Shown piece by piece: positions 43,954 through 52,740 of a DNA stretch of 64,000 bases. This DNA is from Streptomyces sp. NBC_01233 (GTDB lineage: Bacteria > Actinomycetota > Actinomycetes > Streptomycetales > Streptomycetaceae). A model generated the notes under the pieces. That model was not told the DNA's origin, searched no databases, and was given only the letters and a program-made list of their open reading frames with translations. Where the stretch lies: positions 8,226,501 through 8,290,500 of the forward strand of contig NZ_CP108514.1 in the NCBI RefSeq assembly GCF_035989305.1, written 5' to 3'. The translations under genes were made by a program, and so were the position numbers. Each line of letters starts with the position of its first letter. The first letter of the stretch is position 1.

Positions 43954-44892
43954 TCAGGACTTCGGCACGGTGTTGATGTAGTTGGTGCCGGCATTGTAGA
44001 AGCCGTCCACCGTCTTCTGGACGTCCGCCTGGGAAACAGCCTCATCGGCCTTGTAGTAGAACCAGTTGACCTTCATGTCCCATGTGCGCGGACCGCCGGT
44101 GAAGGGAAGGTCGATGAACCAGTTGCTGAAGTGGATGTCCATCTTCTCGTGCGGGACGTACTTGCCGGAGCTGGTGAACAGCTCCTTGCCGTCCAGGGAG
44201 TAGGTGACCTTTCCGTTCACGGCGGTGATCATCAAGATGTGCCAGCCCTCGAGGCGCTGCTTGAGCGTGTGGTTGACCCGGTCCGGCGGATCGGCCTTGT
44301 ACCAGCTGACGTTGTCGAGTTGCGGACCCACCGAACCCCAGCCGCCGTTCGGCAGGTACTCGTGGTCGAGTTCGCTGTAGTTCGCCGAGGAATCCGAGGG
44401 GGAGATCGGAAAGAAGGTCTGGACGACGTGGTCGCCGTTGCGGCCGCTCGTGGGCTTGTCGCTGAAGTGGACCCGAGCGGCGAAGGTCCCCGTGAAGAGG
44501 GTGGTACCGGTGCTCTGCACCTCGACCTGCCGGGTGCCCTGCTTGGTGCCGTCGGTGGAGGACTGCAGCTGCAGGACCCTGCCCCCCTGGGCGGTCGTGT
44601 CGGAGGGGAAGCCGGCACCAGCGGTGGACCAGGTGTCCTTGATCCCCGGGCCACCCCCACCGGTACGGACCTCCCAGCCGTGGGCGGTGAGCGAGGGGTC
44701 GTCGGGGCCGCTGTAGTGGAAGCCGTCGAACAGGGTTCCCGGCGGTCCGGACGGGGTCGGCGAGGCGCTGGGGGCGGGCGCGGCGGCATCGTCACCGGGG
44801 CCGCCGGAACACGCGGCGAGTACGCACAGGAGGGCGGGCAGCGTGAGCGCGGTCCACGCGCGGCGACGAGAGGTACGGCGGGGCTGGCTCAC
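43954..44892 (-). CDS. GH16-like lipoprotein next to the exopolysaccharide operon (312 aa)
   Basis: The GTG at 44892 follows AAGGAG. A signal peptide with lipobox (LLCVLAAC) and a Ser/Pro linker precede a concanavalin-like domain. The GH16 catalytic pattern E-x-D-x-E is visible in SELDHEYLPNGGWG, and GRNGDHVVQTFFPI, WHILMITAVNGKVTYSLDG and KVNWFYYK are typical sandwich strands. It may cut a glucan or the polymer made by the divergent mat-like operon, or act as a binding protein. Location outside the membrane is supported by the lipobox. Confidence 0.75.
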   Translation of the reverse strand: MSQPRRTSRRRAWTALTLPALLCVLAACSGGPGDDAAAPAPSASPTPSGPPGTLFDGFHYSGPDDPSLTAHGWEVRTGGGGPGIKDTWSTAGAGFPSDTTAQGGRVLQLQSSTDGTKQGTRQVEVQSTGTTLFTGTFAARVHFSDKPTSGRNGDHVVQTFFPISPSDSSANYSELDHEYLPNGGWGSVGPQLDNVSWYKADPPDRVNHTLKQRLEGWHILMITAVNGKVTYSLDGKELFTSSGKYVPHEKMDIHFSNWFIDLPFTGGPRTWDMKVNWFYYKADEAVSQADVQKTVDGFYNAGTNYINTVPKS

Positions 44893-45259
44893 GCGGGGCT
44901 CCTTGGGGCGTAGAGGCGGTACCTGGACACGCCCTGTGCATGAGGATCAAACGGCTGATCCCATGAGGGGGGCATCCTAAGGTTCGGGGTCACTGCCGGG
45001 TGACCGCCGGGGTGACCTTAGCGACCGCGTCCCGCGGTCCCGGGGTCGCGTCTCCGGCTGAACACGCACCGATCAGCGCCGGGCGACCGTGTGGGCAGGC
45101 CTACTAACCGGTATCACTGATTCCATTTCGATCCGGTCACAAGGCCTGAACGGATCATTCCAAATGCGCACATCGAGCCCAAGTCGACTCAGGCCGGTGC
45201 ACTAGCGTTCGCCCAGCGATCCCGCGCTCTACGTACCCTGCACTGAAAGGCCCCGCAAG
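44893..45259. other. Divergent promoter region with a large inverted repeat
   Basis: About 370 bp without genes between the GH16-like gene and the exopolysaccharide operon. CTAAGGT (44977-44983) and ACCTTAG (45015-45021), with nested GGTCAC/GTGACC, make an interrupted inverted repeat that could be an operator or hairpin. No confident -35/-10 was assigned. Confidence 0.4.
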
Positions 45260-45751
45260 GTGCGCTCAGTCATCACTTCCATCGAACGCGGATCGACGCA
45301 CCAGTCACAGCCTGACATGTCTGAGTCAAGTCTTGAGGAGCCCGCGCCCGCACCGGTCTTCGTCGACCAGTCGGGTCTGCGCGGCCGTCTGCTGCGGGGC
45401 TTCGGCTGGCCGGTCTCCGTGGTCGGCGCGATCCTGGCGGTCGCCATGGGCAGCAGCCTGATCGGTGTGCAGGCGGACGCTCCGGCGATGGGCGTACCCG
45501 CGCAGCCCTCGTGGCCGCCCGCCCCGTCGCCCTCACCCGAGCCGTCGCGGTCGCCCACTCCGTCGTCCGCGTCGACTTCGTCGTCCTCACCTCGGACGGC
45601 CGCGCGGTCCGCCACACTCCGGACGAAGGCCTCGGCCACCACACCGAAGACCTCGGTCACCACATCGAAGCTCACGGCCAACACATCGAAGCCCACGACC
45701 ACCGCGTCGCGCGGGGCAAAGCCTTCTGGCCCACCGGTCAAGCACCCCTGA
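45260..45751 (+). CDS. Single-pass membrane protein with Ser/Thr/Pro-rich tail, first gene of the mat-like operon (163 aa)
   Basis: The GTG at 45260 follows GAAAGG. One membrane helix (about 52-70, WPVSVVGAILAVAMGSSLIG) is followed by a roughly 85-residue low-complexity tail of Ser, Thr, Pro, Ala and Lys, probably outside the membrane and possibly glycosylated or wall-spanning. No enzymatic domain is seen. It ends 31 bp before the deacetylase-glycosyltransferase gene, so a role as accessory or anchor for that complex is likely. Confidence 0.65.
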   Translation: MRSVITSIERGSTHQSQPDMSESSLEEPAPAPVFVDQSGLRGRLLRGFGWPVSVVGAILAVAMGSSLIGVQADAPAMGVPAQPSWPPAPSPSPEPSRSPTPSSASTSSSSPRTAARSATLRTKASATTPKTSVTTSKLTANTSKPTTTASRGAKPSGPPVKHP

Positions 45752-45782
45752 TCACCCGCACCACCCATCTCCAGGAGCGTCA

Positions 45783-47933
45783 TTGTCCCGCCACCAGCGC
45801 CGCCGGCAGTCCCTGCTGAGGCCGCGCCGACTGGCCGCGCCGCCGCTGCGCTTCTTCATGCCGCTGTCCCTGCTGGCCTGCCTGCTCGCGCTCCTCGTCC
45901 TGCGCGGCCTCGCCACCAACGAGGCGTTCCACGACTCCCGGATCGCGATCTCGGTCGACAAGACGACCGTGCCGGACAACCTGCTCAAGGGCGGTCCGGT
46001 CATCGACGCGCGCGGCGCCAAGAACGCGCACCCCGTGAGCTATCACATCCCCGACCGCACCGCGGTTCTGAGCTTCGACGACGGTCCCTCACCGGAGTGG
46101 ACTCCGAAGATCCTGGAGGTGCTCGCGGCCCGCGACGTCCGTGCGGACTTCTTCGTGACCGGCGCGATGACCACGCGCAACCCGGAGCTGATCCGGCAGA
46201 TCGTCGCGGGCGGCCACGAACTCGGGGTGCACACCTTCACCCACCCCGACCTGGTGTACCAGTCCCACGCCCGGACCAGCTGGGAGCTGGCGCAGACGCA
46301 GCTGGCGCTGGCCGGAGTCGCGGGCGTCCACAGCGCGCTGTTCCGCCCGCCGTACTCCTCCGACGCCACCGCGATGGACGACTGGAACTACCCGGTGATC
46401 AAGTACGTGGGAGCGCGCGGCTACCTCACCGCGTTCATCGACCGCGACACCGACGACTGGAAGCGTCCCGGAGTCGAGGCGATCGTCAAGGCGGCGATGC
46501 CGTCCAAGCCCGGTGCGGGCGCGCTGATCCTGCTGCACGACGCGGGTGGCGACCGCACCCAGACCATCACCGCGCTCGAGCAGATCATCGACAGGCTGCA
46601 GGCCCAGGGCTACCGCTTCACCACCATCTCCGAGGCACTCGGCGCCTCCAGCGCCACTGTGCCGGTGCACGGATTCCAGCTGTGGGCGGGCAAGGGATTC
46701 GTCTGGGCCACCCACGTCGCCGTGCTCACCCTGCCGGTGCTGGTCGGGCTGCTGGCCGTCGTCGGCTTCCTCAACTTCGGCCGGTTCGCGCTGATGCTCG
46801 TTCTCGCACCGATCCACGCCCGCCGCTCCAAGCGGCGGGACGCCTGGGGACCGCCCGTCACCGAGCCGGTCACCGTACTGGTCCCGGCCTACAACGAACG
46901 CGAGTGCATAGCCAACACCCTCCACTCCCTGGCCGCCAGTGACCATCCGATCGAGGTGATCGTCATCGACGACGGATCCACGGACGGCACCGCGGACATC
47001 GTCGAGGAGATGGACCTGCCCTTCGTCCGGTTGATCCGCCAGGTCAACGGCGGCAAGTCCAGCGCGCTCAACACCGGTATCGCGGCCGCCTCGCACGACA
47101 TCATCGTGATGATGGACGGCGACACCGTTTTCGAGCCGTCCACCGTGCGCGAGCTGATCCAGCCCTTCGGCGACCCGGCGATGGGCGCGGTCGCGGGCAA
47201 CGCCAAGGTCGGCAACCGCGAGAGCCTGATCGGCGCCTGGCAGCACATCGAGTACGTCCTCGGCCACAACCTGGACCGCCGGATGTACGACATGCTGGGC
47301 GTCATCCCGACCATCCCCGGCGCGGTCGGTGCCTTCCGCAAGGAGGCCCTGCAGCGGGTCGGCGGGATGAGCGACGACACCCTCGCCGAGGACACCGACA
47401 TCACCATCGCGGTGCTCTGCGACGGCTGGCGGATCGTCTACGCCGAGTACGCCCGCGCCTGGACCGAGGCTCCTGCCAGCCTCCAGCAGCTCTGGTCCCA
47501 GAGGTACCGCTGGAGCTACGGCAGCATGCAGGCGATGTGGAAGCACCGCGGCGCGGTGACCTCCCGCGGCCCGGCCGGGCGCTTCGGCCGAATCGGGCTG
47601 CCGCTCGTCGTGCTGTTCGGCGTGGTCGCCCCGCTGCTGGCGCCGCTGGTCGACTTGTTCCTGCTGTACGGCGTGCTGTTCGGGGACGCCCCGATCACCC
47701 TCACCAGCTGGGGCGGCTTCATCCTGCTCCAGGCCGCACTGTCCTGGTACGCCTTTCGGCTCGACCGCGAGAAGCCCTGGCATCTGATCAGCCTGCCGAT
47801 CCAGCAGCTGGTCTACCGGCAGCTGATGTACATCGTCCTGTTGCAGTCCGCGATCACGGCGATGACCGGTGGCCGACTGCGCTGGCAGAAGCTCCGCCGC
47901 ACCGGCGAGGTCGCTGTACCGGTGGAGGCCTGA
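45783..47933 (+). CDS. matB: Bifunctional polysaccharide deacetylase/glycosyltransferase, MatB-like (716 aa)
   Basis: The TTG at 45783 follows CAGGAG and was chosen because the frame upstream is antisense-like. After one membrane helix, a NodB deacetylase domain (about 95-290) shows TAVLSFDDGPSPEWTPKIL, GGHELGVHTFTHPDL and ALFRPPYSS. A further helix leads to a family-2 glycosyltransferase (about 360-620; VLVPAYNERECIANTL, IVIDDGSTDGTAD, VMMDGDTV, LAEDTDITI, QRYRWSYG), with C-terminal membrane helices. This fusion matches Streptomyces MatB, known to make poly-beta-1,6-GlcNAc for hyphal aggregation; the symbol is by resemblance. Confidence 0.85.
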   Translation: MSRHQRRRQSLLRPRRLAAPPLRFFMPLSLLACLLALLVLRGLATNEAFHDSRIAISVDKTTVPDNLLKGGPVIDARGAKNAHPVSYHIPDRTAVLSFDDGPSPEWTPKILEVLAARDVRADFFVTGAMTTRNPELIRQIVAGGHELGVHTFTHPDLVYQSHARTSWELAQTQLALAGVAGVHSALFRPPYSSDATAMDDWNYPVIKYVGARGYLTAFIDRDTDDWKRPGVEAIVKAAMPSKPGAGALILLHDAGGDRTQTITALEQIIDRLQAQGYRFTTISEALGASSATVPVHGFQLWAGKGFVWATHVAVLTLPVLVGLLAVVGFLNFGRFALMLVLAPIHARRSKRRDAWGPPVTEPVTVLVPAYNERECIANTLHSLAASDHPIEVIVIDDGSTDGTADIVEEMDLPFVRLIRQVNGGKSSALNTGIAAASHDIIVMMDGDTVFEPSTVRELIQPFGDPAMGAVAGNAKVGNRESLIGAWQHIEYVLGHNLDRRMYDMLGVIPTIPGAVGAFRKEALQRVGGMSDDTLAEDTDITIAVLCDGWRIVYAEYARAWTEAPASLQQLWSQRYRWSYGSMQAMWKHRGAVTSRGPAGRFGRIGLPLVVLFGVVAPLLAPLVDLFLLYGVLFGDAPITLTSWGGFILLQAALSWYAFRLDREKPWHLISLPIQQLVYRQLMYIVLLQSAITAMTGGRLRWQKLRRTGEVAVPVEA

Positions 47934-47935
47934 CC

Positions 47936-49189
47936 ATGACTGCATCCATCGATTTCGGGCGCGCTCAGGACACCGTCCAGTTGAGGGTCCCCGCCGTTCT
48001 GCGACAGCAGCCGGAGCCGGAACCGGAGGCGCCGTCCGAACGCAAGGGCGGCCGGGACCGCTATCTCGACCTGCTGCGCGCGCTGGCGCTGGGTCGTGTG
48101 GTGCTCTACCACCAGTTCGGCTGGTTCTGGCTGCCCCTCGTCTTCCCGTCGATGGGCGTGATGTTCGCGCTGGCCGGCTCGCTGATGGCCCGCTCGCTCA
48201 GCCGCCCGCCTCTCGGCGTGATCCGCGGCCGACTGCGCCGGCTGCTGCCGCCGATGTGGCTGTTCGGCGCCGTCATGATCGCCCTCCAGATCCTCGACGG
48301 CTGGGGCCCCCGCTCCGACGGCCACCCCACCTGGTGGTGGGGCAAGCTGGCGTTCTGGATCCTGCCGCTGAGCACTCCGCCGTACGCGGACGAACTGCCC
48401 GGTTTCCATCATCTCGTGGAACACACCTGGGCCGCGCAGGTCATCGTCCCGCTCTGGTACCTCCGGGCCTACCTGTGGTACGTCCTGCTCTCACCGCTGA
48501 TGCTCCGGGCACTGCGACGATTTCCGGTGGTGACGCTGTTCGCTCCCCTGGCGCTGTTGATCGTCATGAACACGTTCTTCGCCGACCAGGAGTTCATCTA
48601 CAGCCGGGTGTGGGAGACCGCCAACGACTTCACCATGTTCGGCTCCTGCTGGATCCTCGGCATGGCCCACCAGGAGGGGCTGCTCAAGAAGATCCCGCAG
48701 TACGTACTGCCGTCCATCGCGCCGCTGGTCATGGTGGCCGGCCTCTGGTACCTGCAGACCCGGCCGGTCGATCCGACCGAACCGACCGACATCGAGTCCT
48801 GGCCGATCGCCCAGGCCCTGTGGTCCCTCGGCTTCGTAGCCATCCTGCTCCACATCAGCCCGTCCTGGGAGCGGTGGCCCAGGCCGCTGGAACGCTGGAA
48901 CGGCCTGGTCAGCCTGCTCAACGCCCGCGCTGTCAGCGTCTACCTCTGGCACGAGATCGCGCTGGTGGTCGCCGTCCCGCTGATCGACCCCCTCTGGAGC
49001 GTCCCCTTCTTCTACAAGAACCTCCAGTGGCTGCTGGCCAGCCCGTGGTTCACGCTGCTGGTGGCGATCCCGCTGCTCGGCCTCCTGGTGCTGACCTTCG
49101 GATGGGTAGAGGACGTGGCCGCCAAACGCTCGCCGCGGCTCCTGCCGTACCCGCGCCGCCGACGGGGCAGGCGCCGGGCCGCCGACTGA
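47936..49189 (+). CDS. Membrane acyltransferase of the exopolysaccharide operon (417 aa)
   Basis: The ATG at 47936 (tgaccATGAC) lies 3 nt after the MatB-like stop. An N-terminal cytoplasmic tail is followed by an acyltransferase-3-type membrane domain: RYLDLLRALALGRVVLYHQF contains the conserved Arg and His, and LIPL-like helices follow. About ten TM segments are present. It probably O-acylates the exopolysaccharide or its precursor. The close spacing indicates co-expression with the deacetylase/glycosyltransferase. Confidence 0.8.
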   Translation: MTASIDFGRAQDTVQLRVPAVLRQQPEPEPEAPSERKGGRDRYLDLLRALALGRVVLYHQFGWFWLPLVFPSMGVMFALAGSLMARSLSRPPLGVIRGRLRRLLPPMWLFGAVMIALQILDGWGPRSDGHPTWWWGKLAFWILPLSTPPYADELPGFHHLVEHTWAAQVIVPLWYLRAYLWYVLLSPLMLRALRRFPVVTLFAPLALLIVMNTFFADQEFIYSRVWETANDFTMFGSCWILGMAHQEGLLKKIPQYVLPSIAPLVMVAGLWYLQTRPVDPTEPTDIESWPIAQALWSLGFVAILLHISPSWERWPRPLERWNGLVSLLNARAVSVYLWHEIALVVAVPLIDPLWSVPFFYKNLQWLLASPWFTLLVAIPLLGLLVLTFGWVEDVAAKRSPRLLPYPRRRRGRRRAAD

Positions 49190-49208
49190 CGGGGGCTGCG
49201 ACTGGATC

Positions 49209-49244
49209 AAGGGGCCGTTTCAGAGCGATCCGAAACGGCCCCTT
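49209..49244. terminator. Bidirectional hairpin terminator between mat-like operon and effector gene
   Basis: The 13-bp arms AAGGGGCCGTTTC and GAAACGGCCCCTT are perfectly complementary around a 10-nt loop, 20 bp after the acyltransferase stop. It separates two convergent genes and can serve both. Confidence 0.85.
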
Positions 49245-49307
49245 GGCTTGACCGCGTCAGTGGGCGACACACATCAACCAACGATCCGATGGTCCGAAGG
49301 CGCCGGC

Positions 49308-52300
49308 CTAGTCGGGCAGGAACTCCCTGAACTTCGCCTCGACGGCTTCCCTGGCGAGGCGGTCGGCCTTGAGGAGCGCTTCGGCGACGTCCTTCGGCAG
49401 GGGGCGCTTCGCCGCCTGACGCCGGGTGATCCACTCTGCGACCGTCCAGTTGCTCTTGTCGAGATTGGCCTGCTCGGTCATCGGCAGATAGTTCTCGGGC
49501 ACGGCACGCAGCATGGCGTCCCGCTGGAGGGGCGTCAGCCGTGGGAACCGCGGATCCGCGGCGATCTCCGAGCGCGACATGAGGTGGTCGGTCTCCCATG
49601 CGGCGGTGGTCATCGGCTTGCCGGTCGTGACGTCCTTGGGGGCGCCGTTGACGGGCCGCAGCACCGGGTCGAGCCGGTTCGCGTTGCCCAGCGCGGGGGC
49701 ACGGCCGGCCTCGCGCGGCGTGCCGGCCTTGACCTGCTCCCGGAGGGTCCGGTCCAGCCCGCTGACCTCCTCGGTCAACTTGTTCCACGCGGAATTGAGT
49801 TCGGCTTCGAGAGAGGTGTACTTGGCCCCGCTCGGCTGCCCGGTGGGCGGCGTCACCCCGGGAATCCGGCTCTCGCGGTTGAGCTTGGCGCGAGCGCCCT
49901 CCCCCTGGGGATTGAGCTCGGCGGTGATCTCCCGCTCCAGCCTGACGATCTCCTTCTCCAGCCGGGCGATCTCGGCCTGGGCCCGGGCCGCGGCCGCCGC
50001 CTCGCCCTGCGCCCGGCCCTCGCTGGCCGACAGCCGGTTCAGCCGGTTCTCCGCCTGCCGCAGCGCCGTCTCCGACTGCTTGACGGTGGGGCCGCCGGGA
50101 CGGCGGCCCGCCTGCGCCATCCGGATCTCGCCGGTGGCGGCAGCCACCTCCGCGCGGGCCAGGGCGGTGTCCCGGGCGGCGGCCGAGAGGGCGGCCCGGG
50201 TCTCGGTCACCCGGAGGTCGGCGGCGGCGGTGCGCGGGGTGGCCGGCGTCGGTACGGGTGCGGCCGGCAGGGCGGGGACGTGGGGGCGGGGCGGCGCCAC
50301 GGTGGGGGCGGCCTTCGGGGCCGGTACCGGGGCGGCCGGGGCGGCTTGCGGTGCCGGGGCGGCCGGGGCGGCTTGCGGTGCCGGGGCGGCCGGGGCGGCC
50401 TGCGGTGCCGGGGCGGCCGGGGCGGCGGCCGCCTGCGCGGCGGGAGCCGCCGGTGCCTTCGTCATCGAGGCGGTCGACCGGTGCGCCCGCCAGGCCTTCT
50501 GCGCCGGGTCGTAGACCATCTCGACGGTCGTGGCCGGGGGCGGCCCCGGCGGACTGCTCAGGCCGGCGGCCGGTTTCACCACCACCTGGCCCTCCGGGGT
50601 GATGGCGACGATCCGGAGCTCCTCGCCGTACGACGTGGTGAACGTGGAGCCGATCAGCTTCTCGTTGCCGAGCTTGACGGCCCGCGCCCCGCCCACCGCC
50701 CCGAGGAGCAGCCCGAGGGGGATCGCCAGCGCCCACTCGCCGCCCGACGGCAGGGCCTTCTGCCAGATCTCGCGGCCGACCGGGCTGGAGAAGTGGCTCT
50801 GGAGGACCGTCGTCAGCAGGGCCTGGGTGCCGAGGCTCGCGGCGGCGGAGGCACCGCCGGCCACCCCGCCGGAGACCAGCCCCGCCCCGACGGACCGCGG
50901 CGCGAGTCCCACCGCACGCGCGGCGGTCGAGCCCAGCCTGCTGGTGGCCGCTCCGGCGCCGCGGGTGACGGCCGCGATGAGGAGGGCCCGCCAGGCCGCG
51001 CTCCACAGGATCTCCTCGCCCTCGTTCCACGAGAGGTCACCGCGGGTGTACGCCTCCGACACCGCCGTGGCCGCGTCGTGGAAGCCGAAGGACAGCATCT
51101 GCTCGCCCGCGTCGATCACGGCGATTCCGCCGGCGCCGATGAAGGCGGCGACACCCCGGACGTAGTACCAGCCGCCCCGGCTCCAGTCCGACAGTGCCGT
51201 GCCGGCCAGGGAGGTCCCCAGCGCCTCGTTGCGCATGCCGAGGCTCTTGCCCGCCGGATGCGCGGCGTGCCACGCCTCGGCCTGGGCGACGACCGGGGTG
51301 AGCTGCGTGATCACCCGCTCGACGCGCGCGAGGGCGGCCTTCGCGGGGGCCTCCGCCGGGCCGCCCTGCTGGACCGTCTGCCGGAGGAAGTCCCGGTCCG
51401 CCGCGGCGCGCCGGGCGACGCCCCGTACCGTGTTCAGCGCATGGTCGCGCGGGTGCGCCGGAACGGCGGCGACGAGCCGCGCGGCGAGCGGTTCGAGCTC
51501 GGCCAGCTCGGTGTCGATCTCGGCCGGTACCTCCGGTTTCACCGGCGGTGGCGCGAGCGACTGCCCCCTGGTGAGCTCGGTGTGGCGCTGCACCAGCCAG
51601 GTGTGCTCGCGAGTGAGTTCCGCGCGGTACTCCTCCGAGAGGGCCACCACCCTCATTTCCCGCTCGTTCTCGGCGATGCGTTCGATCAGTTGCGGCAGTA
51701 GGAGCTGCTGGATCTCCGCCTGTGACAGCGCGGCTGCCTGGATGCCGACCGCCGCGGGCAGTACGCCGGGCACCTGACGGCCACGGACCGGGGCGCCGGC
51801 ATCCGCCGTGCGGGCGGCGGCCTCCGCTGCGGCCTCGTGGCCGGCGTCGGCGGGCGCCGCTCCCGGCCGACCGGTCTGCTGCACGACATGGGTGAGCTCG
51901 TGAACGAGCAGGCCCCGCCCGGCCGGGGAGGCGGGCTGGTAGCGGCCCTCGCCGAAGACGATGTCCGGGCCCACCGTGAACGCCCTGGCCAGGTGCCGGC
52001 GGGCCAGGGCGTGGGCGGCGGGGTGGTCGTGGACCCGGACGTGCGCGAGCGGTACGCCGAACCTGGCCTCGTGCTGCGTGCGTACCTCGTCGGGCAGGGG
52101 CCTGCCGCTGCCCGAGGGCCCCCGCACGTCACCACCGGAGGAGTGGGCGGAACGGGTGGGGATCCGCGTGAAGTCGCCTCCCGCCCACGCCCCGGGCCCG
52201 GCGTCGGGTCCGGCATCGAGCCAGGCGGCAACGTCCCGGGCTGCCGTGGGGAAGTCGACGTGCTGCGGTGGACGCGAAGCGGCCGTCGGGCCGCTGACGC

Positions 52301-52379
52301 GGCTGCCCGGGCGGGCGACCGTGCCGTCCGCTCGTGCGGTGTGGGCTGCGCGGGCGTCGGGGCCCGGGGAAGCGGTCAC
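49308..52379 (-). CDS. DUF4157 protein with HNH-like C terminus, candidate injection-system cargo (1023 aa)
   Basis: The GTG at 52379 (GGAGGG upstream) was preferred; the frame is open to 52523. A Pro/Ala-rich N terminus leads to a DUF4157 domain (about 88-168) with the metallopeptidase motif HELTH at about 160-164. A helical middle with hydrophobic segments and an Ala/Pro repeat follows. The last about 100 residues read WETDHLMSRSEI, ENYLPMTEQANLDKS and WTVAEWITRRQ, a pattern of a DH-N-N beta-beta-alpha nuclease. DUF4157 is known as a marker of contractile-injection cargo, and the divergent system starts 360 bp away. Nuclease activity is inferred. Confidence 0.78.
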   Translation of the reverse strand: MTASPGPDARAAHTARADGTVARPGSRVSGPTAASRPPQHVDFPTAARDVAAWLDAGPDAGPGAWAGGDFTRIPTRSAHSSGGDVRGPSGSGRPLPDEVRTQHEARFGVPLAHVRVHDHPAAHALARRHLARAFTVGPDIVFGEGRYQPASPAGRGLLVHELTHVVQQTGRPGAAPADAGHEAAAEAAARTADAGAPVRGRQVPGVLPAAVGIQAAALSQAEIQQLLLPQLIERIAENEREMRVVALSEEYRAELTREHTWLVQRHTELTRGQSLAPPPVKPEVPAEIDTELAELEPLAARLVAAVPAHPRDHALNTVRGVARRAAADRDFLRQTVQQGGPAEAPAKAALARVERVITQLTPVVAQAEAWHAAHPAGKSLGMRNEALGTSLAGTALSDWSRGGWYYVRGVAAFIGAGGIAVIDAGEQMLSFGFHDAATAVSEAYTRGDLSWNEGEEILWSAAWRALLIAAVTRGAGAATSRLGSTAARAVGLAPRSVGAGLVSGGVAGGASAAASLGTQALLTTVLQSHFSSPVGREIWQKALPSGGEWALAIPLGLLLGAVGGARAVKLGNEKLIGSTFTTSYGEELRIVAITPEGQVVVKPAAGLSSPPGPPPATTVEMVYDPAQKAWRAHRSTASMTKAPAAPAAQAAAAPAAPAPQAAPAAPAPQAAPAAPAPQAAPAAPVPAPKAAPTVAPPRPHVPALPAAPVPTPATPRTAAADLRVTETRAALSAAARDTALARAEVAAATGEIRMAQAGRRPGGPTVKQSETALRQAENRLNRLSASEGRAQGEAAAAARAQAEIARLEKEIVRLEREITAELNPQGEGARAKLNRESRIPGVTPPTGQPSGAKYTSLEAELNSAWNKLTEEVSGLDRTLREQVKAGTPREAGRAPALGNANRLDPVLRPVNGAPKDVTTGKPMTTAAWETDHLMSRSEIAADPRFPRLTPLQRDAMLRAVPENYLPMTEQANLDKSNWTVAEWITRRQAAKRPLPKDVAEALLKADRLAREAVEAKFREFLPD
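50327..50427. repeat. 27-bp tandem repeat, about 3.7 copies, in the DUF4157 gene
   Basis: Units begin at 50327, 50354 and 50381, with a partial fourth at 50408. On the coding strand each gives a nine-residue Ala/Pro/Gln unit (PAPQAAPAA). It forms a flexible linker between the middle region and the C-terminal domain. Confidence 0.8.
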
Positions 52380-52740
52380 GGTCCCTCCAGCACGCGCGTG
52401 GGCCGGCGGGCAGCCGATGCCGCGTGAGCGAAGCAGTTCGTGTATCCGTTCGCTGCCAGCGTCCCCCGCCGCCCGGGGGCCCGCAACCGCGCCGTGCCGG
52501 GTGGCCGGGCCTGACGGCTGCACCGGGGGCGGCCCGCGCGAGGACCGTGGGTTCCGGCCCGGCCGCTCGCGCGGGGACCGGTCGGCCTGGGCGCCTCATC
52601 GCGTCGTACGCCGTACGGGGCAGTCGAACGGGGGTCGGCGGAGCGGCGGCCGCACGCGGACCGCTCTGTCTGCCTATGGTGCTGGGCGCCCGTCGTTCCC
52701 GTCCCGGAACCCGCGCCGACAGCTGGAGAGAGGGCTGCCC

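Noticed and set aside
52380..52523. Longer N terminus for the DUF4157 protein
   Set aside because: The extra 48 codons are possible, but the GTG at 52379 has the best ribosome-binding site and no conserved residue lies upstream.
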